DNA from: Catenulispora rubra
Lineage (GTDB): Bacteria; Actinomycetota; Actinomycetes; Streptomycetales; Catenulisporaceae
Length of the DNA stretch: 64,000 nt
NCBI RefSeq assembly: GCF_015356825.1
Contig: NZ_JAACYW010000014.1
Location: 1-64,000, forward strand
Direction of reading: 5' to 3'
A program made the translations under genes and the position numbers. Positions 15,702-24,473 of the stretch are shown in pieces. Each line of letters starts with the position of its first letter. Position 1 is the first letter of the stretch. The notes beneath the pieces were generated by a model, which saw only the letters and a program-made list of their open reading frames with translations, did not search any database and was not told where the DNA came from.

Positions 15702-18272
15702 ATGAGCCCCTCGCAGCGCACCGTCCTCGTCGTCGGTCACGGCATGGTCGCCCACCGCTTCGTCTCCAGCCTGCTGGAGCACGGGCAGCCGGCGCCGGCC
15801 GTCACCGTCTTCGGGGCCGAGGACCGGCCCGCCTACGACCGGGTCCGCCTCTCGTCGTGGTTCGACGACCGCGACCAGACCTCCCTGCACCTCGACCCGT
15901 ACCCCGACGGGGCCGTCGAGGTGGTCAGCGGGGTCGCGGTCGCGAGTGTCGACCGGGTGGCGCAGACCGTCACCGCCGCGGACGGCAGCGTGCGCAGCTA
16001 CGACGCGCTGGTGCTGGCCACCGGCTCCCGGCCGTTCGTGCCGCCGGTGGAGAACCACCAGGCGCCCGGTTGCTTCGTGTACCGGACGTTGGACGACGTC
16101 GAGGCCATCGCGGCCTACGCCGCCGAGAACGGCCGCAGCGTCGGCGTCGTGGTCGGCGGCGGGCTGCTCGGGCTGGAGGCCGCCAAGGCGCTGACCAGCC
16201 TGGGGCTGAAGACCACGGTCGTGGAGTTCGCGCCGCGCCTGATGCCGCTGCAGGTGGATGACGGCGGCGCGGCCGCGTTGCAGGGCCGGATCGCAGAGCT
16301 CGGAGTCACGCTGCACACCGGCACCCGCCTGGACAAGGTCCTGGTCAATGCCGACGGGGTCGCCACCGCCGTGCAGGCGATCCGCGGCGAGGACGTCGAG
16401 ACCATCGAGGCCGACCTGGTCGTCTTCGCCGCCGGCGTGCGGCCCGAGGACGGCCTGGCCCGCGCCTCGGGGCTGGACGTCGGCGAGCGCGGCGGCATCG
16501 TCATCGACGAGCTGTGCCGCACCTCCGACCCGCGCGTCTACGCGATCGGCGAGTGTGCCCTGGCCGCCGACGGCCGGGTCTACGGCCTGGTCGCGCCCGG
16601 GTATCAGATGGCTGAGACGGCCGCCGCGCATCTCGCCGAACTGGTCGAGGGCCGCACCTTCACCGGCGCCGACACCTCGACCAAGCTCAAGCTGCTCGGC
16701 GTGGAGGTGGCCAGCTTCGGCGACGCCTTCGGGGCCGCGGACGGCGCGATGTCCGCCACCTACAGCGACTCCCGCCGCCAGGTCTACCGCAAGCTCACCA
16801 TCGCCCAGGACGGCCGGCTGCTCGGCGGCATCCTGGTCGGCGACGCCGGGGACTACGGCACGCTGCGCGCCCTGGTCGGCGAGCAGCCGCCGGCCGCGCC
16901 CGAAGCGCTGCTGCTGCCGGCCGGAACCGCCGGCTCCGCCGGGATCGGGCCCTCCGCCCTGCCGGACGCGGCCGTCCTGTGCTCGTGCCACAACGTCACC
17001 AAGGGCGCGATCTGCGGCGCCATCCACGACCTCGTCGAGAAGGGCGACGGCGAGGTGACGCCGAAGCAGATCGGCGGCTGCACCAAGGCCGGGACCGGCT
17101 GCGGGTCGTGTGTCACTTCGATCAAGGCCCTGATCAAATCGGAAGGCGGAGGCGGTAGCTCAGCCCTCTGCGAACACTTCACGCAGACCCGCTCGGAGCT
17201 CTACACCATCGTCCGCCGCGACCACATCACCACCTACGCCGAACTGCTGGCCAAGCACGGCACCGCCGCGAAGAACGTCACCGACGGCTGCGACGTCTGC
17301 AAGCCCGCCGTGGGCTCGATCCTCGCCTCTCTCGGAGGCCTGCTCGCCGAGGGCGACAGCAAGCCGCACGTTCTCGACGGCGGCCAAGCGGCCCTGCAGG
17401 ACACCAACGACCACGTCCTGGCCAACCTGCAGCGCAACGGCTCCTACTCGGTCGTCCCGCGCATCCCCGGCGGCGAGATCACGCCGGACAAGCTCATCGT
17501 CATCGGCGAGGTGGCGCGCGACTTCGGCCTCTACACGAAGATCACCGGCGGCCAGCGCATCGACCTGTTCGGGGCGACGATGGCCGACCTGCCGAAGATC
17601 TGGCAGCGGCTGGTCGACGCGGGCTTCGAGTCGGGGCACGCCTACGGCAAGGCGTTGCGGACCGTGAAGTCGTGCGTCGGTTCCACCTGGTGCCGCTACG
17701 GCGTCCAGGACTCCGTGAAGATGGCCATCGACCTGGAGCTGCGCTACCGGGGCCTGCGGGCGCCGCACAAGATCAAGATGGCGGTGTCCGGCTGCGCCCG
17801 GGAGTGCGCCGAGGCGCAGTCCAAGGACGTCGGCGTCATCGCCACCGAGCGCGGCTGGAACCTCTACGTCGGCGGCAACGGAGGCGCCCGGCCCCGGCAC
17901 GCCGACCTGCTGGCCACCGACCTCGACGACGAGACGCTGATCCGCACCATCGACCGCTTCCTGGCCCTGTACATCGCCGAGGCCGACCGGCTGGAGCGCA
18001 CCGCGACCTGGGTCGAGCGCTACGAGGGCGGCCTGGACCGGCTTCGCAGTGTCCTGATCGACGACGTCGAGGAGCGCGGCGTGGAGTTGGAGGCGCTGAT
18101 CGCGGCGCACGTCGAGGCCTACACCGACGAATGGCGCGCGGTGCTGGAGGACCCGGCGAAGCTGGCCCGCTTCGCCACCTTCGTCAACGCGCCGGACGCG
18201 CCCGACCCGACCGTCGCGTTCGTGCCCGAACGCGGACAGATCAAGCCGCTGCTGACTCTTGGGAGGCGCTGA
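15702..18272 (+). CDS. nirB: Nitrite reductase (NAD(P)H) large subunit NirB
   Basis: An 856-residue assimilatory nitrite reductase catalytic subunit. In order: FAD/NAD reductase domain (about 1-400), a BFD-type [2Fe-2S] domain with C427, C429, C467 and C470, then the sulfite/nitrite reductase halves. The siroheme-[4Fe-4S] ligands appear as C658 and C664 (CVGSTWC) and C698 and C702 (CARECAEA). It reduces nitrite to ammonium with six electrons from NAD(P)H. Length matches E. coli-type NirB. ATG 15702 is chosen for its TGGAGGA site; upstream in-frame codons overlap the GlnR-like box. The stop overlaps nirD (TGATG). Confidence 0.95.
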   Translation: MSPSQRTVLVVGHGMVAHRFVSSLLEHGQPAPAVTVFGAEDRPAYDRVRLSSWFDDRDQTSLHLDPYPDGAVEVVSGVAVASVDRVAQTVTAADGSVRSYDALVLATGSRPFVPPVENHQAPGCFVYRTLDDVEAIAAYAAENGRSVGVVVGGGLLGLEAAKALTSLGLKTTVVEFAPRLMPLQVDDGGAAALQGRIAELGVTLHTGTRLDKVLVNADGVATAVQAIRGEDVETIEADLVVFAAGVRPEDGLARASGLDVGERGGIVIDELCRTSDPRVYAIGECALAADGRVYGLVAPGYQMAETAAAHLAELVEGRTFTGADTSTKLKLLGVEVASFGDAFGAADGAMSATYSDSRRQVYRKLTIAQDGRLLGGILVGDAGDYGTLRALVGEQPPAAPEALLLPAGTAGSAGIGPSALPDAAVLCSCHNVTKGAICGAIHDLVEKGDGEVTPKQIGGCTKAGTGCGSCVTSIKALIKSEGGGGSSALCEHFTQTRSELYTIVRRDHITTYAELLAKHGTAAKNVTDGCDVCKPAVGSILASLGGLLAEGDSKPHVLDGGQAALQDTNDHVLANLQRNGSYSVVPRIPGGEITPDKLIVIGEVARDFGLYTKITGGQRIDLFGATMADLPKIWQRLVDAGFESGHAYGKALRTVKSCVGSTWCRYGVQDSVKMAIDLELRYRGLRAPHKIKMAVSGCARECAEAQSKDVGVIATERGWNLYVGGNGGARPRHADLLATDLDDETLIRTIDRFLALYIAEADRLERTATWVERYEGGLDRLRSVLIDDVEERGVELEALIAAHVEAYTDEWRAVLEDPAKLARFATFVNAPDAPDPTVAFVPERGQIKPLLTLGRR

Positions 18273-18691
18273 TGTCTATCGAACTCGCCCGCGACGAGGT
18301 GCAGGCGGATGCCTGGACCGCTGTGTGTAAGTACACGGAGTTGGAACCGGGTCGTGGCGTGGCCGCGCTGGTCGACGGCGAGGCGGTGGCGGTGTTCCGG
18401 TTGGGTGACGGATCGCTCTACGCGGTCGGCAACACCGATCCGTTCTGCGGCGCGTCGGTCATCTCGCGGGGGATCACCGGGATGCGCGGCGACGGCACCG
18501 CGACCGTCGCTTCGCCGATGTACAAAGATGTGTTCGACCTGGCGACGGGAGTCGCGCTGGAGGCGCCGGACGTGCGCCTGCCGGTGTTCGCCGTACGTCG
18601 GCACCGGGGCATGGTGTGGGTCGCGCCGGATGTCACATCGGATTACGCGCAGGATGCGGAACTCCTCATGGAGCCGACTCTGGTGGCATGA
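18272..18691 (+). CDS. nirD: Nitrite reductase small subunit NirD
   Basis: A 139-residue Rieske-fold protein. The core FRLGDGSLYAVGN ... DPFCGASVISRG ... ASPMYKDVFDLATG matches NirD. As in other NirD proteins the Cys-His pairs that bind the Rieske cluster are not present, so it is a structural partner of NirB rather than a cluster carrier. It begins at ATG 18272 inside the nirB stop codon, following GGGAGG, indicating translational coupling and roughly equal synthesis. It ends 66 bp before narK. Confidence 0.92.
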   Translation: MSIELARDEVQADAWTAVCKYTELEPGRGVAALVDGEAVAVFRLGDGSLYAVGNTDPFCGASVISRGITGMRGDGTATVASPMYKDVFDLATGVALEAPDVRLPVFAVRRHRGMVWVAPDVTSDYAQDAELLMEPTLVA

Positions 18692-18713
18692 ACAGCCGAA
18701 ACAGGGCGCTCAT

Positions 18714-18729
18714 AGCGTGAGGTCACGCT
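18714..18729. promoter_or_regulatory. Palindrome upstream of narK
   Basis: AGCGTGA-GG-TCACGCT is a perfect 7-2-7 palindrome about 30 bp before the narK start and just ahead of its ribosome binding site. It could be an operator or a small hairpin in the nirD-narK message. No specific binding protein can be named. Confidence 0.4.
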
Positions 18730-18757
18730 CACCGGAAACGATCGAAGGAGGAGAGCC

Positions 18758-20083
18758 GTGACCGTGACCGCCACCGATTCCGCTCAGTCGGACCGAACTC
18801 TGCTGGACACCTGGAACCCCGAGAACGAGGACCTGTGGGCCGCCGGCGGGCGCCGCATCGCCCGCCGCAACCTCGTTCTGTCGATCCTCTCGGAGCACAT
18901 CGGCTTCTCGGTGTGGTCGCTGTGGTCGGTGCTGGTGCTGTTCCTCGGCCCCGCCTACCACGTCGACGCCGCCGGGAAGTTCCTGCTCACCTCCGTGCCC
19001 ACGCTGGTGGGCTCGGTGCTGAGGCTGCCGTACAGCTTCGCCGTCACCCGCTTCGGGGGCCGGAACTGGACGGTCTTCAGCGCCCTGATCCTGCTGGTGC
19101 CCTGCGCGCTGGCGGCCTTCCTGGTCAAGCCCGGGGTGTCGTACTCGACGCTGCTGGTGCTGGCCGCGATCACCGGCGTCGGCGGCGGGAACTTCGCCTC
19201 GTCGATGACCAACATCAACGCCTTCTACCCCGACCGGCTCAAGGGCTGGGCGCTGGGGCTGAACGCCGGCGGCGGGAACATCGGCGTGGCGGCCGTGCAG
19301 CTCGTCGGGCTGGCGGTGCTGGCCTGGAGCGGCAAGGGGCATCCGGGGCTGGTGGCCGGGATCTACCTGCCGCTGATCGTGGTGGCCGCGGTCGGCTCGG
19401 CGCTGTATATGGACAACCTGCCGAACCGGCGCGCCGAGAAGGGGGCGATCCGGGAGGTCGCCAAGCGGGGCGACACCTGGATCATCTCAGTGCTCTACAT
19501 CGGTACCTTCGGATCGTTCATCGGCTTCGGGTTCGCCTTCGGCCAGGTGCTCCAGGTGCAGTTCAAGCACGACTTCGCGACTCCGATCGACGCGGCGTAC
19601 CTGACGTTCCTGGGCCCGCTGCTGGGCTCGCTGTCCCGCCCGATCGGCGGCCGGCTCGCCGACCGCTTCGGCGGTGCGCGGGTGAGTCTGGCGACGTTCG
19701 CCGCCATGGCCGTCGGAGCCGCCGTCGTGCTCGCCGCTTCGCGGGCGGCGTCGCTGGCGGTGTTCGTGACCGGCTTCGTGCTGCTGTTCGTGTTCAGCGG
19801 GGTCGGCAACGGCTCGGTCTACAAGATGATCCCGGGGTTGTTCGCCGACCAGGCCGAGGCCACGGCCCGGCGGCTCAGCGGGGCGCTGATCGGACTGGCC
19901 GGGGCGGTCGGGGCATTCGGGGGAGTGCTGGTGAACCTGGCGTTCCGGCAGTCGTTCCTGAGCACCAAGAACGGCGACGCCGCCTACCTGACGTTCCTCG
20001 TCTTCTACGCGCTGTGTGCCGCGTTGACGTGGGCTGCGTTCCTGCGACGCCGGGCGGTGGTCCTGCGACACCAGGCCGTGTGA
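18758..20083 (+). CDS. narK: MFS nitrate/nitrite transporter NarK
   Basis: A 441-residue integral membrane protein with about 12 hydrophobic segments. The nitrate-signature glycine-rich motifs of NarK/NasA carriers are visible as GVGGGNFASSMTNINAFYP (first half) and VFSGVGNGSVYKMIPGLF (second half). It imports nitrate, possibly exchanging for nitrite. The GTG start at 18758 follows a strong GAAGGAGG. Position after nirBD makes it the uptake step of the cluster. The C-terminus is short and basic (LRRRAVVLRHQAV) and its DNA merges into the GCGACACC-type repeats that follow, so the natural stop may have been altered by repeat expansion. Confidence 0.93.
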   Translation: MTVTATDSAQSDRTLLDTWNPENEDLWAAGGRRIARRNLVLSILSEHIGFSVWSLWSVLVLFLGPAYHVDAAGKFLLTSVPTLVGSVLRLPYSFAVTRFGGRNWTVFSALILLVPCALAAFLVKPGVSYSTLLVLAAITGVGGGNFASSMTNINAFYPDRLKGWALGLNAGGGNIGVAAVQLVGLAVLAWSGKGHPGLVAGIYLPLIVVAAVGSALYMDNLPNRRAEKGAIREVAKRGDTWIISVLYIGTFGSFIGFGFAFGQVLQVQFKHDFATPIDAAYLTFLGPLLGSLSRPIGGRLADRFGGARVSLATFAAMAVGAAVVLAASRAASLAVFVTGFVLLFVFSGVGNGSVYKMIPGLFADQAEATARRLSGALIGLAGAVGAFGGVLVNLAFRQSFLSTKNGDAAYLTFLVFYALCAALTWAAFLRRRAVVLRHQAV

Positions 20084-20172
20084 GGGGCCGTGTGAGGCCG
20101 GCCGGGCCGCATGAGGCCGGCCCTGCGACACCGGGCCGTGTGAGGCCGGCCGGGTGTCATGAGGCCGGCTGA
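20050..20172. repeat. Short GTGAGGCCGGCC / CCTGCGACACC repeats
   Basis: From the last narK codons to about 20172 the units GCCGTGTGAGGCCGGCC, GCATGAGGCCGGCC and CCTGCGACACC recur three to four times with small changes. The repeated GGCCGGCC could form hairpins and may end narK transcription, but no single stem dominates. Confidence 0.6.
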
Positions 20173-20231
20173 GCCCCCGGACGACTGCTTTATGGAGCGA
20201 CGAAAAAGCTTCGGCGTGTTGTTCCCCGGGG

Positions 20232-20265
20232 TCACTCGATCGGCCCAGTCACTCGATCGGCCCAG
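20232..20265. repeat. 17-bp tandem duplication at the end of the Lrp gene
   Basis: TCACTCGATCGGCCCAG occurs twice in a row (20232-20248, 20249-20265). Each copy contains the rc of GAGTGA, so the minus-strand Lrp gene has its stop codon and last residues (GPIE) duplicated immediately downstream. Confidence 0.8.
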
Positions 20266-20776
20266 AGTTCGGCGGCCCAGAGTCCGGGACGAGCTCCGGA
20301 TCGCCTGGCAGCGCCGGCAGGTGGTCCGTCTCGTCGAAGACCAGCAGCGTCCGGGTGGAGCGCACCCCCGGCATGTTCTGGATGTGGGCGAAGACCAGGT
20401 CCCGCAGCGTCTTGTTGGAGGCGCTGCGGACCAGCAGCAGGACGTCGAAGTCGCCGCTGACCAGCGCCACGTGCTCCACCCACGGCAGTGCCGCCAGGGT
20501 GTCGCGGATCTGGCGCCAGCTGTTCTGTTCGACCTTCATGGTCAGGTAGGCCGAGGTGCTGAAGCCCACGCGCTCGGGATCGACCTGGATCGTGAAGCGG
20601 CGGATCACACCGTCATCGAGCAGGCGTTTCACGCGCGTGTAGACGTGCGCGCGGGACACGTGGACGGCGGCGGCCAGGTCGCGCATCGACATCCGGCCGT
20701 CCTGCTGGAGCAGATGGACGATTCGACGGTCCGTGTCGTCCAGCGTGGACGGTCGGCCCGGGTTAGCGGTGCTCAT
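20249..20776 (-). CDS. Lrp/AsnC-family transcriptional regulator (BkdR-like)
   Basis: A 175-residue regulator. The N-terminal winged helix-turn-helix is at residues 12-60 (LDDTDRRIVHLLQQDGRMSM ... VSRAHVYTRVKRL) and a RAM/AsnC ligand-binding domain spans about 75-150 (VEHVALVSGDFDVLLLV). Proteins of this family sense amino acids or 2-oxo acids. It is divergent from the 2-oxoacid dehydrogenase operon across a gap of about 117 bp, the arrangement seen for BkdR-type activators of branched-chain amino acid degradation. The frame stays open far upstream, but that DNA is the antisense of the E1 alpha gene; ATG 20776 is the natural start. Confidence 0.88.
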   Translation of the reverse strand: MSTANPGRPSTLDDTDRRIVHLLQQDGRMSMRDLAAAVHVSRAHVYTRVKRLLDDGVIRRFTIQVDPERVGFSTSAYLTMKVEQNSWRQIRDTLAALPWVEHVALVSGDFDVLLLVRSASNKTLRDLVFAHIQNMPGVRSTRTLLVFDETDHLPALPGDPELVPDSGPPNSGPIE

Positions 20777-20823
20777 GGCTCCAATTGTCTCCGATCTTGC
20801 ATGCTCACTGGTCAACCGGCATG

Positions 20824-20843
20824 TGCCGAACAAAGAATCGGCA
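20824..20843. promoter_or_regulatory. Inverted repeat in the lrp/bkd divergent promoter
   Basis: TGCCGA-ACAAAGAA-TCGGCA is a 6-8-6 inverted repeat with an AT-rich centre, a pattern common for Lrp/AsnC sites. It is roughly midway between the two divergent start codons. Binding by the neighbouring regulator is inferred from position only. Confidence 0.35.
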
Positions 20844-20893
20844 TCACACTGCCATAGCACCGCCGACACGTGACCCTGTTCAACGGAGACGAC

Positions 20894-22078
20894 GTGACCG
20901 TTCTCGCCACGCCCGACAAGACCGGGTCGGGCTTCCCGCTCGGGTTCGACGCGATATTGGACCCCTCGCCCCTGCAGTACCTCGACGAGCACGGCGCGCT
21001 CTCCGGCGCCCTGCGCGACGACGCCCCCGAGCTGGACTCGAAGGAGCTGCTGGCCACCTGGCGCGCCATGGTGATCGGGCGGCGGTTCGACGTGCAGGCC
21101 ACCACGATGGTCCGGCAGGGCCGGCTGGCCGTCTACCCCTCGTCCTACGGCCAGGAGGCGTGCGAGATCGGCGCGATCCTCGCGCTGCGTCCCACCGACT
21201 GGTTCTTCCCGACCTACCGCGACTGCGTGTCGATGGTGACCCGCGGCATCGACACCGTGGAGACGCTGACCCTGCTGCGCGGCGACTGGCACTGCGGCTA
21301 CGACCCGCAGCGCTGGCGCACCGCCCCGCAGTGCACGCCGCTGGCCACCCAGGCCCCGCACGCCGCCGGGCTCGCGCTGGCCGCCAAGCTGGCCGGCGAC
21401 GACACCGTCGCGCTGGCGTTCTGCGGCGACGGCGGGACCTCCGAGGGCGATTTCCACGAGGCGCTGAACTTCGCCGCGGTGTATCAGGCCCCTGTCATCT
21501 TCTTCGTGCAGAACAACCAGTACGCCATCTCGGTGCCGCTGGCCAAGCAGACGCGGGCCGCGGCGCTCGCGCACAAGGCCGTCGGGTACGGCATGGCCGG
21601 CGTGCGGGTGGACGGCAACGACGTGATCGCCGTGCGGCGCGCGGTCGCCGAGGCCGCCGAGCGGGCCCGGCGGGGCGAGGGCCCGACGCTGATCGAGGCC
21701 GTCACCTACCGGATGCAGGCGCACACCAACGCCGACGACGCCAGCCGGTACCGGGAGGAATCAGAGGTCGAGTACTGGAAGGTGCGCGACCCGCTGGCAC
21801 GGCTGGAGACGTACCTGAAGGCGGCGGGGCTGCTGACAGACGACGTCATCGCCGAGGCGAATCAGGTCGCTGAGGAGCTGGCGAACGACATGCGGGCCCG
21901 GCTCGGCGAGGAGCCGGAGGTGGACCACCGCGACATGTTCGCGTACGTCTACGCCGAGCCGACGCCGCAGCTGCTGGAGCAGGCTGCCGCACTTCAAGCG
22001 GAGATCGATGCAGCCCAGCTCGATGCGGCTGAGTTCGATGCTGCCGAGCTCGACGCCGAGAGCGAGGCCGCGCGATGA
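20894..22078 (+). CDS. bkdA: Branched-chain 2-oxoacid dehydrogenase E1 component, alpha subunit
   Basis: A 394-residue thiamin-diphosphate enzyme subunit. The ThDP motif runs from GDGGTSEGDFHEALNF to VQNNQYAIS, and the phosphorylation-loop-like region YRMQAHTNADDASRYR follows. With the beta subunit it decarboxylates branched-chain 2-oxo acids and acylates the E2 lipoyl group. A pyruvate dehydrogenase E1 has a similar sequence; the divergent Lrp gene favours the branched-chain role. GTG 20894 has GGAG at good spacing; an in-frame GTG at 20870 would add eight residues. The C-terminal 30 residues are an Ala/Asp/Glu repeat (AAQLDAAEFDAAELDA). The stop overlaps the beta-subunit ATG. Confidence 0.88.
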   Translation: MTVLATPDKTGSGFPLGFDAILDPSPLQYLDEHGALSGALRDDAPELDSKELLATWRAMVIGRRFDVQATTMVRQGRLAVYPSSYGQEACEIGAILALRPTDWFFPTYRDCVSMVTRGIDTVETLTLLRGDWHCGYDPQRWRTAPQCTPLATQAPHAAGLALAAKLAGDDTVALAFCGDGGTSEGDFHEALNFAAVYQAPVIFFVQNNQYAISVPLAKQTRAAALAHKAVGYGMAGVRVDGNDVIAVRRAVAEAAERARRGEGPTLIEAVTYRMQAHTNADDASRYREESEVEYWKVRDPLARLETYLKAAGLLTDDVIAEANQVAEELANDMRARLGEEPEVDHRDMFAYVYAEPTPQLLEQAAALQAEIDAAQLDAAEFDAAELDAESEAAR

Positions 22079-23079
22079 CCGCCACGCTCGACGGTGCCGT
22101 GAAGAGCACTGAGATCTCCCTGGCGCAGGCTGTGAATCGGGCGCTGCGCGACGCGATGACGGCCGACGAGAAGGTGGTCGTCTTCGGCGAGGACGTCGGC
22201 GTGCTCGGCGGCGTCTTCCGCGTCACCGACGGCCTGACCCGCGACTTCGGCGAGCAGCGCTGCTTCGACACGCCGCTGGCCGAGGCGGGCATCATGGGCA
22301 CCGCGATCGGCATGGCGATGTACGGGTTCCGGCCGGTCGTGGAGATGCAGTTCGACGCGTTCTCCTACCCGGCCTTCGAGCAGATCGCCTCGCACCTGGC
22401 GAAGATGCGCAACCGGACGCGCGGCGCGCTGCCGCTGCCGGTGGTCGTGCGGGTGCCCTACGGCGGCGGGATCGGCGGCGTGGAGCACCACTCGGACTCC
22501 TCCGAGGGGTACTTCGTCGCCACGCCCGGCCTGCACGTGGTGACGCCGGCGACGGTGTCGGACGCGTACACGCTGCTGCGCGCGGCGATCGAGTCGGACG
22601 ACCCGGTGATCTTCATGGAGCCCAAGCGGCTCTACTGGTCGAAGGACCAGCTGGACACGGCCGGCCCGGCCATCGGCCAGGCCACGGTGCGGCGTCAGGG
22701 CACTGATGCGACGCTGATCGCCTACGGCCCGACGGTGCAGACCGCGCTGGAGGCCGCCGAGGCCGGCGCGGCGGAAGGCTACGACCTGGAGGTCGTGGAC
22801 CTGCGCTCGATCGTGCCCTTCGACGACGCGACGGTGACCGCCTCGGTGCGCAAGACCGGGCGCGCGGTGGTGATCCACGAGGCCGCAGGCTTCGGCGGGA
22901 CCGGCGCGGAGATCGCGGCGCGGGTGTCGGAGCGTTGCTTCCACTGGCTGGAGGCGCCGGTGCGCCGGGTGACCGGGTTCGACATCCCGTACCCGCCGCC
23001 GAAGCTGGAGCGGCACCACCTGCCGTCGGTGGACCGGATCCTGGACGCGGTGGCGTCGTTGCAGTGGGAGGACCGGTGA
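22075..23079 (+). CDS. bkdB: Branched-chain 2-oxoacid dehydrogenase E1 component, beta subunit
   Basis: A 334-residue transketolase-like subunit, the usual length. FGEDVGVLGGVFRVTDGL near residue 38 and EAGIMGTAIGMAMYGFRPVVEMQF carry the ThDP-activating Glu and the alpha-beta interface. The C-terminal transketolase domain includes DLRSIVPFDDATV and VIHEAAGFGG. It completes the E1 heterotetramer with the preceding gene, with which it overlaps (ATGA), and its own stop overlaps the E2 GTG start (GTGA). This tight coupling fits equimolar synthesis of complex subunits. Confidence 0.92.
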   Translation: MTATLDGAVKSTEISLAQAVNRALRDAMTADEKVVVFGEDVGVLGGVFRVTDGLTRDFGEQRCFDTPLAEAGIMGTAIGMAMYGFRPVVEMQFDAFSYPAFEQIASHLAKMRNRTRGALPLPVVVRVPYGGGIGGVEHHSDSSEGYFVATPGLHVVTPATVSDAYTLLRAAIESDDPVIFMEPKRLYWSKDQLDTAGPAIGQATVRRQGTDATLIAYGPTVQTALEAAEAGAAEGYDLEVVDLRSIVPFDDATVTASVRKTGRAVVIHEAAGFGGTGAEIAARVSERCFHWLEAPVRRVTGFDIPYPPPKLERHHLPSVDRILDAVASLQWEDR

Positions 23080-24419
23080 GCACTCGCGAGTTCCTGCTGC
23101 CGGACCTCGGCGAGGGGCTGACCGAGGCCGAGATCATCGCCTGGCACGTGGCGGTCGGCGAGCACGTCGCGGTCGACCAGGTGGTGTGCGAGGTCGAGAC
23201 GGCGAAGGCCTCGGTGGAGGTGCCCTGTCCGTACGCCGGCGAGGTCGTCGAGCTGTACGGGGCGGTCGGGGATGTGGTGGATGTCGGGAAGCCGCTGATC
23301 AGCGTCGCGAGTGTCGCGGCGGTGGTGGCGGCACCGGAAGAGCCGGCGGACCGGGCTCGGCTCGATGCCGAGGCCAAAAACGGCAAGACGAAGCAGAGCT
23401 CTGGCAACGTCCTCGTCGGCTACGGCACTGTCGAAAGCGGCGGCGTCCGCCGTCGGCGGGTCGTGAGCGGGTTCGGTGGGCACGCTGCTGTGCCGCCGCG
23501 CGTGCATGTGGCGCCGGTTGTGGTTGCCGATGCCGCCGCGGTCGAGCGGAAGGGCGGCCGGATTCCGGTTGTCTCGCCGTTGGTGCGCCGGCTGGCTAGG
23601 GAGGGTGGGCTCGATCTGGCGTCGGTGCAGGGGTCGGGTCCTGAGGGCTTGATCATGCGGCGCGATGTTGAGGCGGCTTTGGCTGCCCCGGCTGCTGCTC
23701 CCGTTTCGTCGAGTACTGGCATCGCTGAGCGTGAGCGGTTGCCGTTGCGCGGTTTGCGCAAGACCGTTGCCGACAAGCTGTCGCGTTCGCGGCGCGAGAT
23801 TCCGGATGCGACGACGTGGGTTGATGTCGATGCGACCGGGCTGATGGAGCTGCGGGCGACGCTGAATCGGGACGCGTCCGTTCCGAAGATCAGTCTGCTG
23901 GCTGTGTTGGCGCGGATTTGTGTTGCGGGTCTGGCGCGCTATCCGGAGTTGAACGCGACCGTCGATGTTGAGCGGCAGGAGATCGTCCGGTACGCCGACG
24001 TGAATCTCGGCTTCGCCGCGCAGACGGATCGCGGTTTGGTCGTCCCGGTCGTGCGGGGGGCGCATCGGATGTCGACCGAGGAGTTGTCGGCCGAGTTCGA
24101 GCGTTTGACCGCGGGGGCGCGCGCGGGCTCGCTGCCGGTGTCGGAGCTGACCGGCTCCACGTTCACGCTGAACAACTACGGCGTCTACGGCGTCGACGGC
24201 TCCACGCCGATCCTGAACCATCCCGAGGCCGCGATGCTCGGGGTGGGGCGGATCGTGAAGAAGCCGTGGGTGGTCGGCGACGAGCTGGCCGTCCGCCAGG
24301 TCACGCAGCTGTCGTTCACCTTCGATCATCGGGTGTGCGACGGCGGCGTGGCCGGCGGGTTCCTGCGCTACGTCGCGGATCTGGTCGAGGAGCCGACGCG
24401 GTTGCTGCGCGGGTTGTAG
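23076..24419 (+). CDS. bkdC: Dihydrolipoamide acyltransferase E2 of the 2-oxoacid dehydrogenase complex
   Basis: A 447-residue E2 core. One lipoyl domain (about residues 4-78) has the attachment Lys44 in VETAKAS. A peripheral-subunit-binding domain lies near 165-205 (SPLVRRLAREGGLDLASVQG), and the acyltransferase domain ends with the catalytic DHRVCDGG (His418, Asp422). The linker between lipoyl and binding domains is long and Val/Ala/Arg-rich. It transfers the acyl group from lipoate to CoA. Start GTG 23076 lies in the E1 beta stop. No E3 (lipoamide dehydrogenase) gene follows, so the complex must use an E3 encoded elsewhere. Confidence 0.93.
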   Translation: MSTREFLLPDLGEGLTEAEIIAWHVAVGEHVAVDQVVCEVETAKASVEVPCPYAGEVVELYGAVGDVVDVGKPLISVASVAAVVAAPEEPADRARLDAEAKNGKTKQSSGNVLVGYGTVESGGVRRRRVVSGFGGHAAVPPRVHVAPVVVADAAAVERKGGRIPVVSPLVRRLAREGGLDLASVQGSGPEGLIMRRDVEAALAAPAAAPVSSSTGIAERERLPLRGLRKTVADKLSRSRREIPDATTWVDVDATGLMELRATLNRDASVPKISLLAVLARICVAGLARYPELNATVDVERQEIVRYADVNLGFAAQTDRGLVVPVVRGAHRMSTEELSAEFERLTAGARAGSLPVSELTGSTFTLNNYGVYGVDGSTPILNHPEAAMLGVGRIVKKPWVVGDELAVRQVTQLSFTFDHRVCDGGVAGGFLRYVADLVEEPTRLLRGL

Positions 24420-24433
24420 TGCTGCGAATGCCG

Positions 24434-24463
24434 GGGGCCTGACAGAGAGCGCTGTCAGGCCCC
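24434..24463. terminator. Bidirectional terminator hairpin
   Basis: Arms GGGGCCTGACAG (24434-24445) and CTGTCAGGCCCC (24452-24463) pair perfectly over 12 bp around a 6-nt loop, followed by TGGTTTCGT. It lies between the convergent ends of bkdC (24419) and the serine hydrolase gene (24474). Confidence 0.8.
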
Positions 24464-24473
24464 TGGTTTCGTG

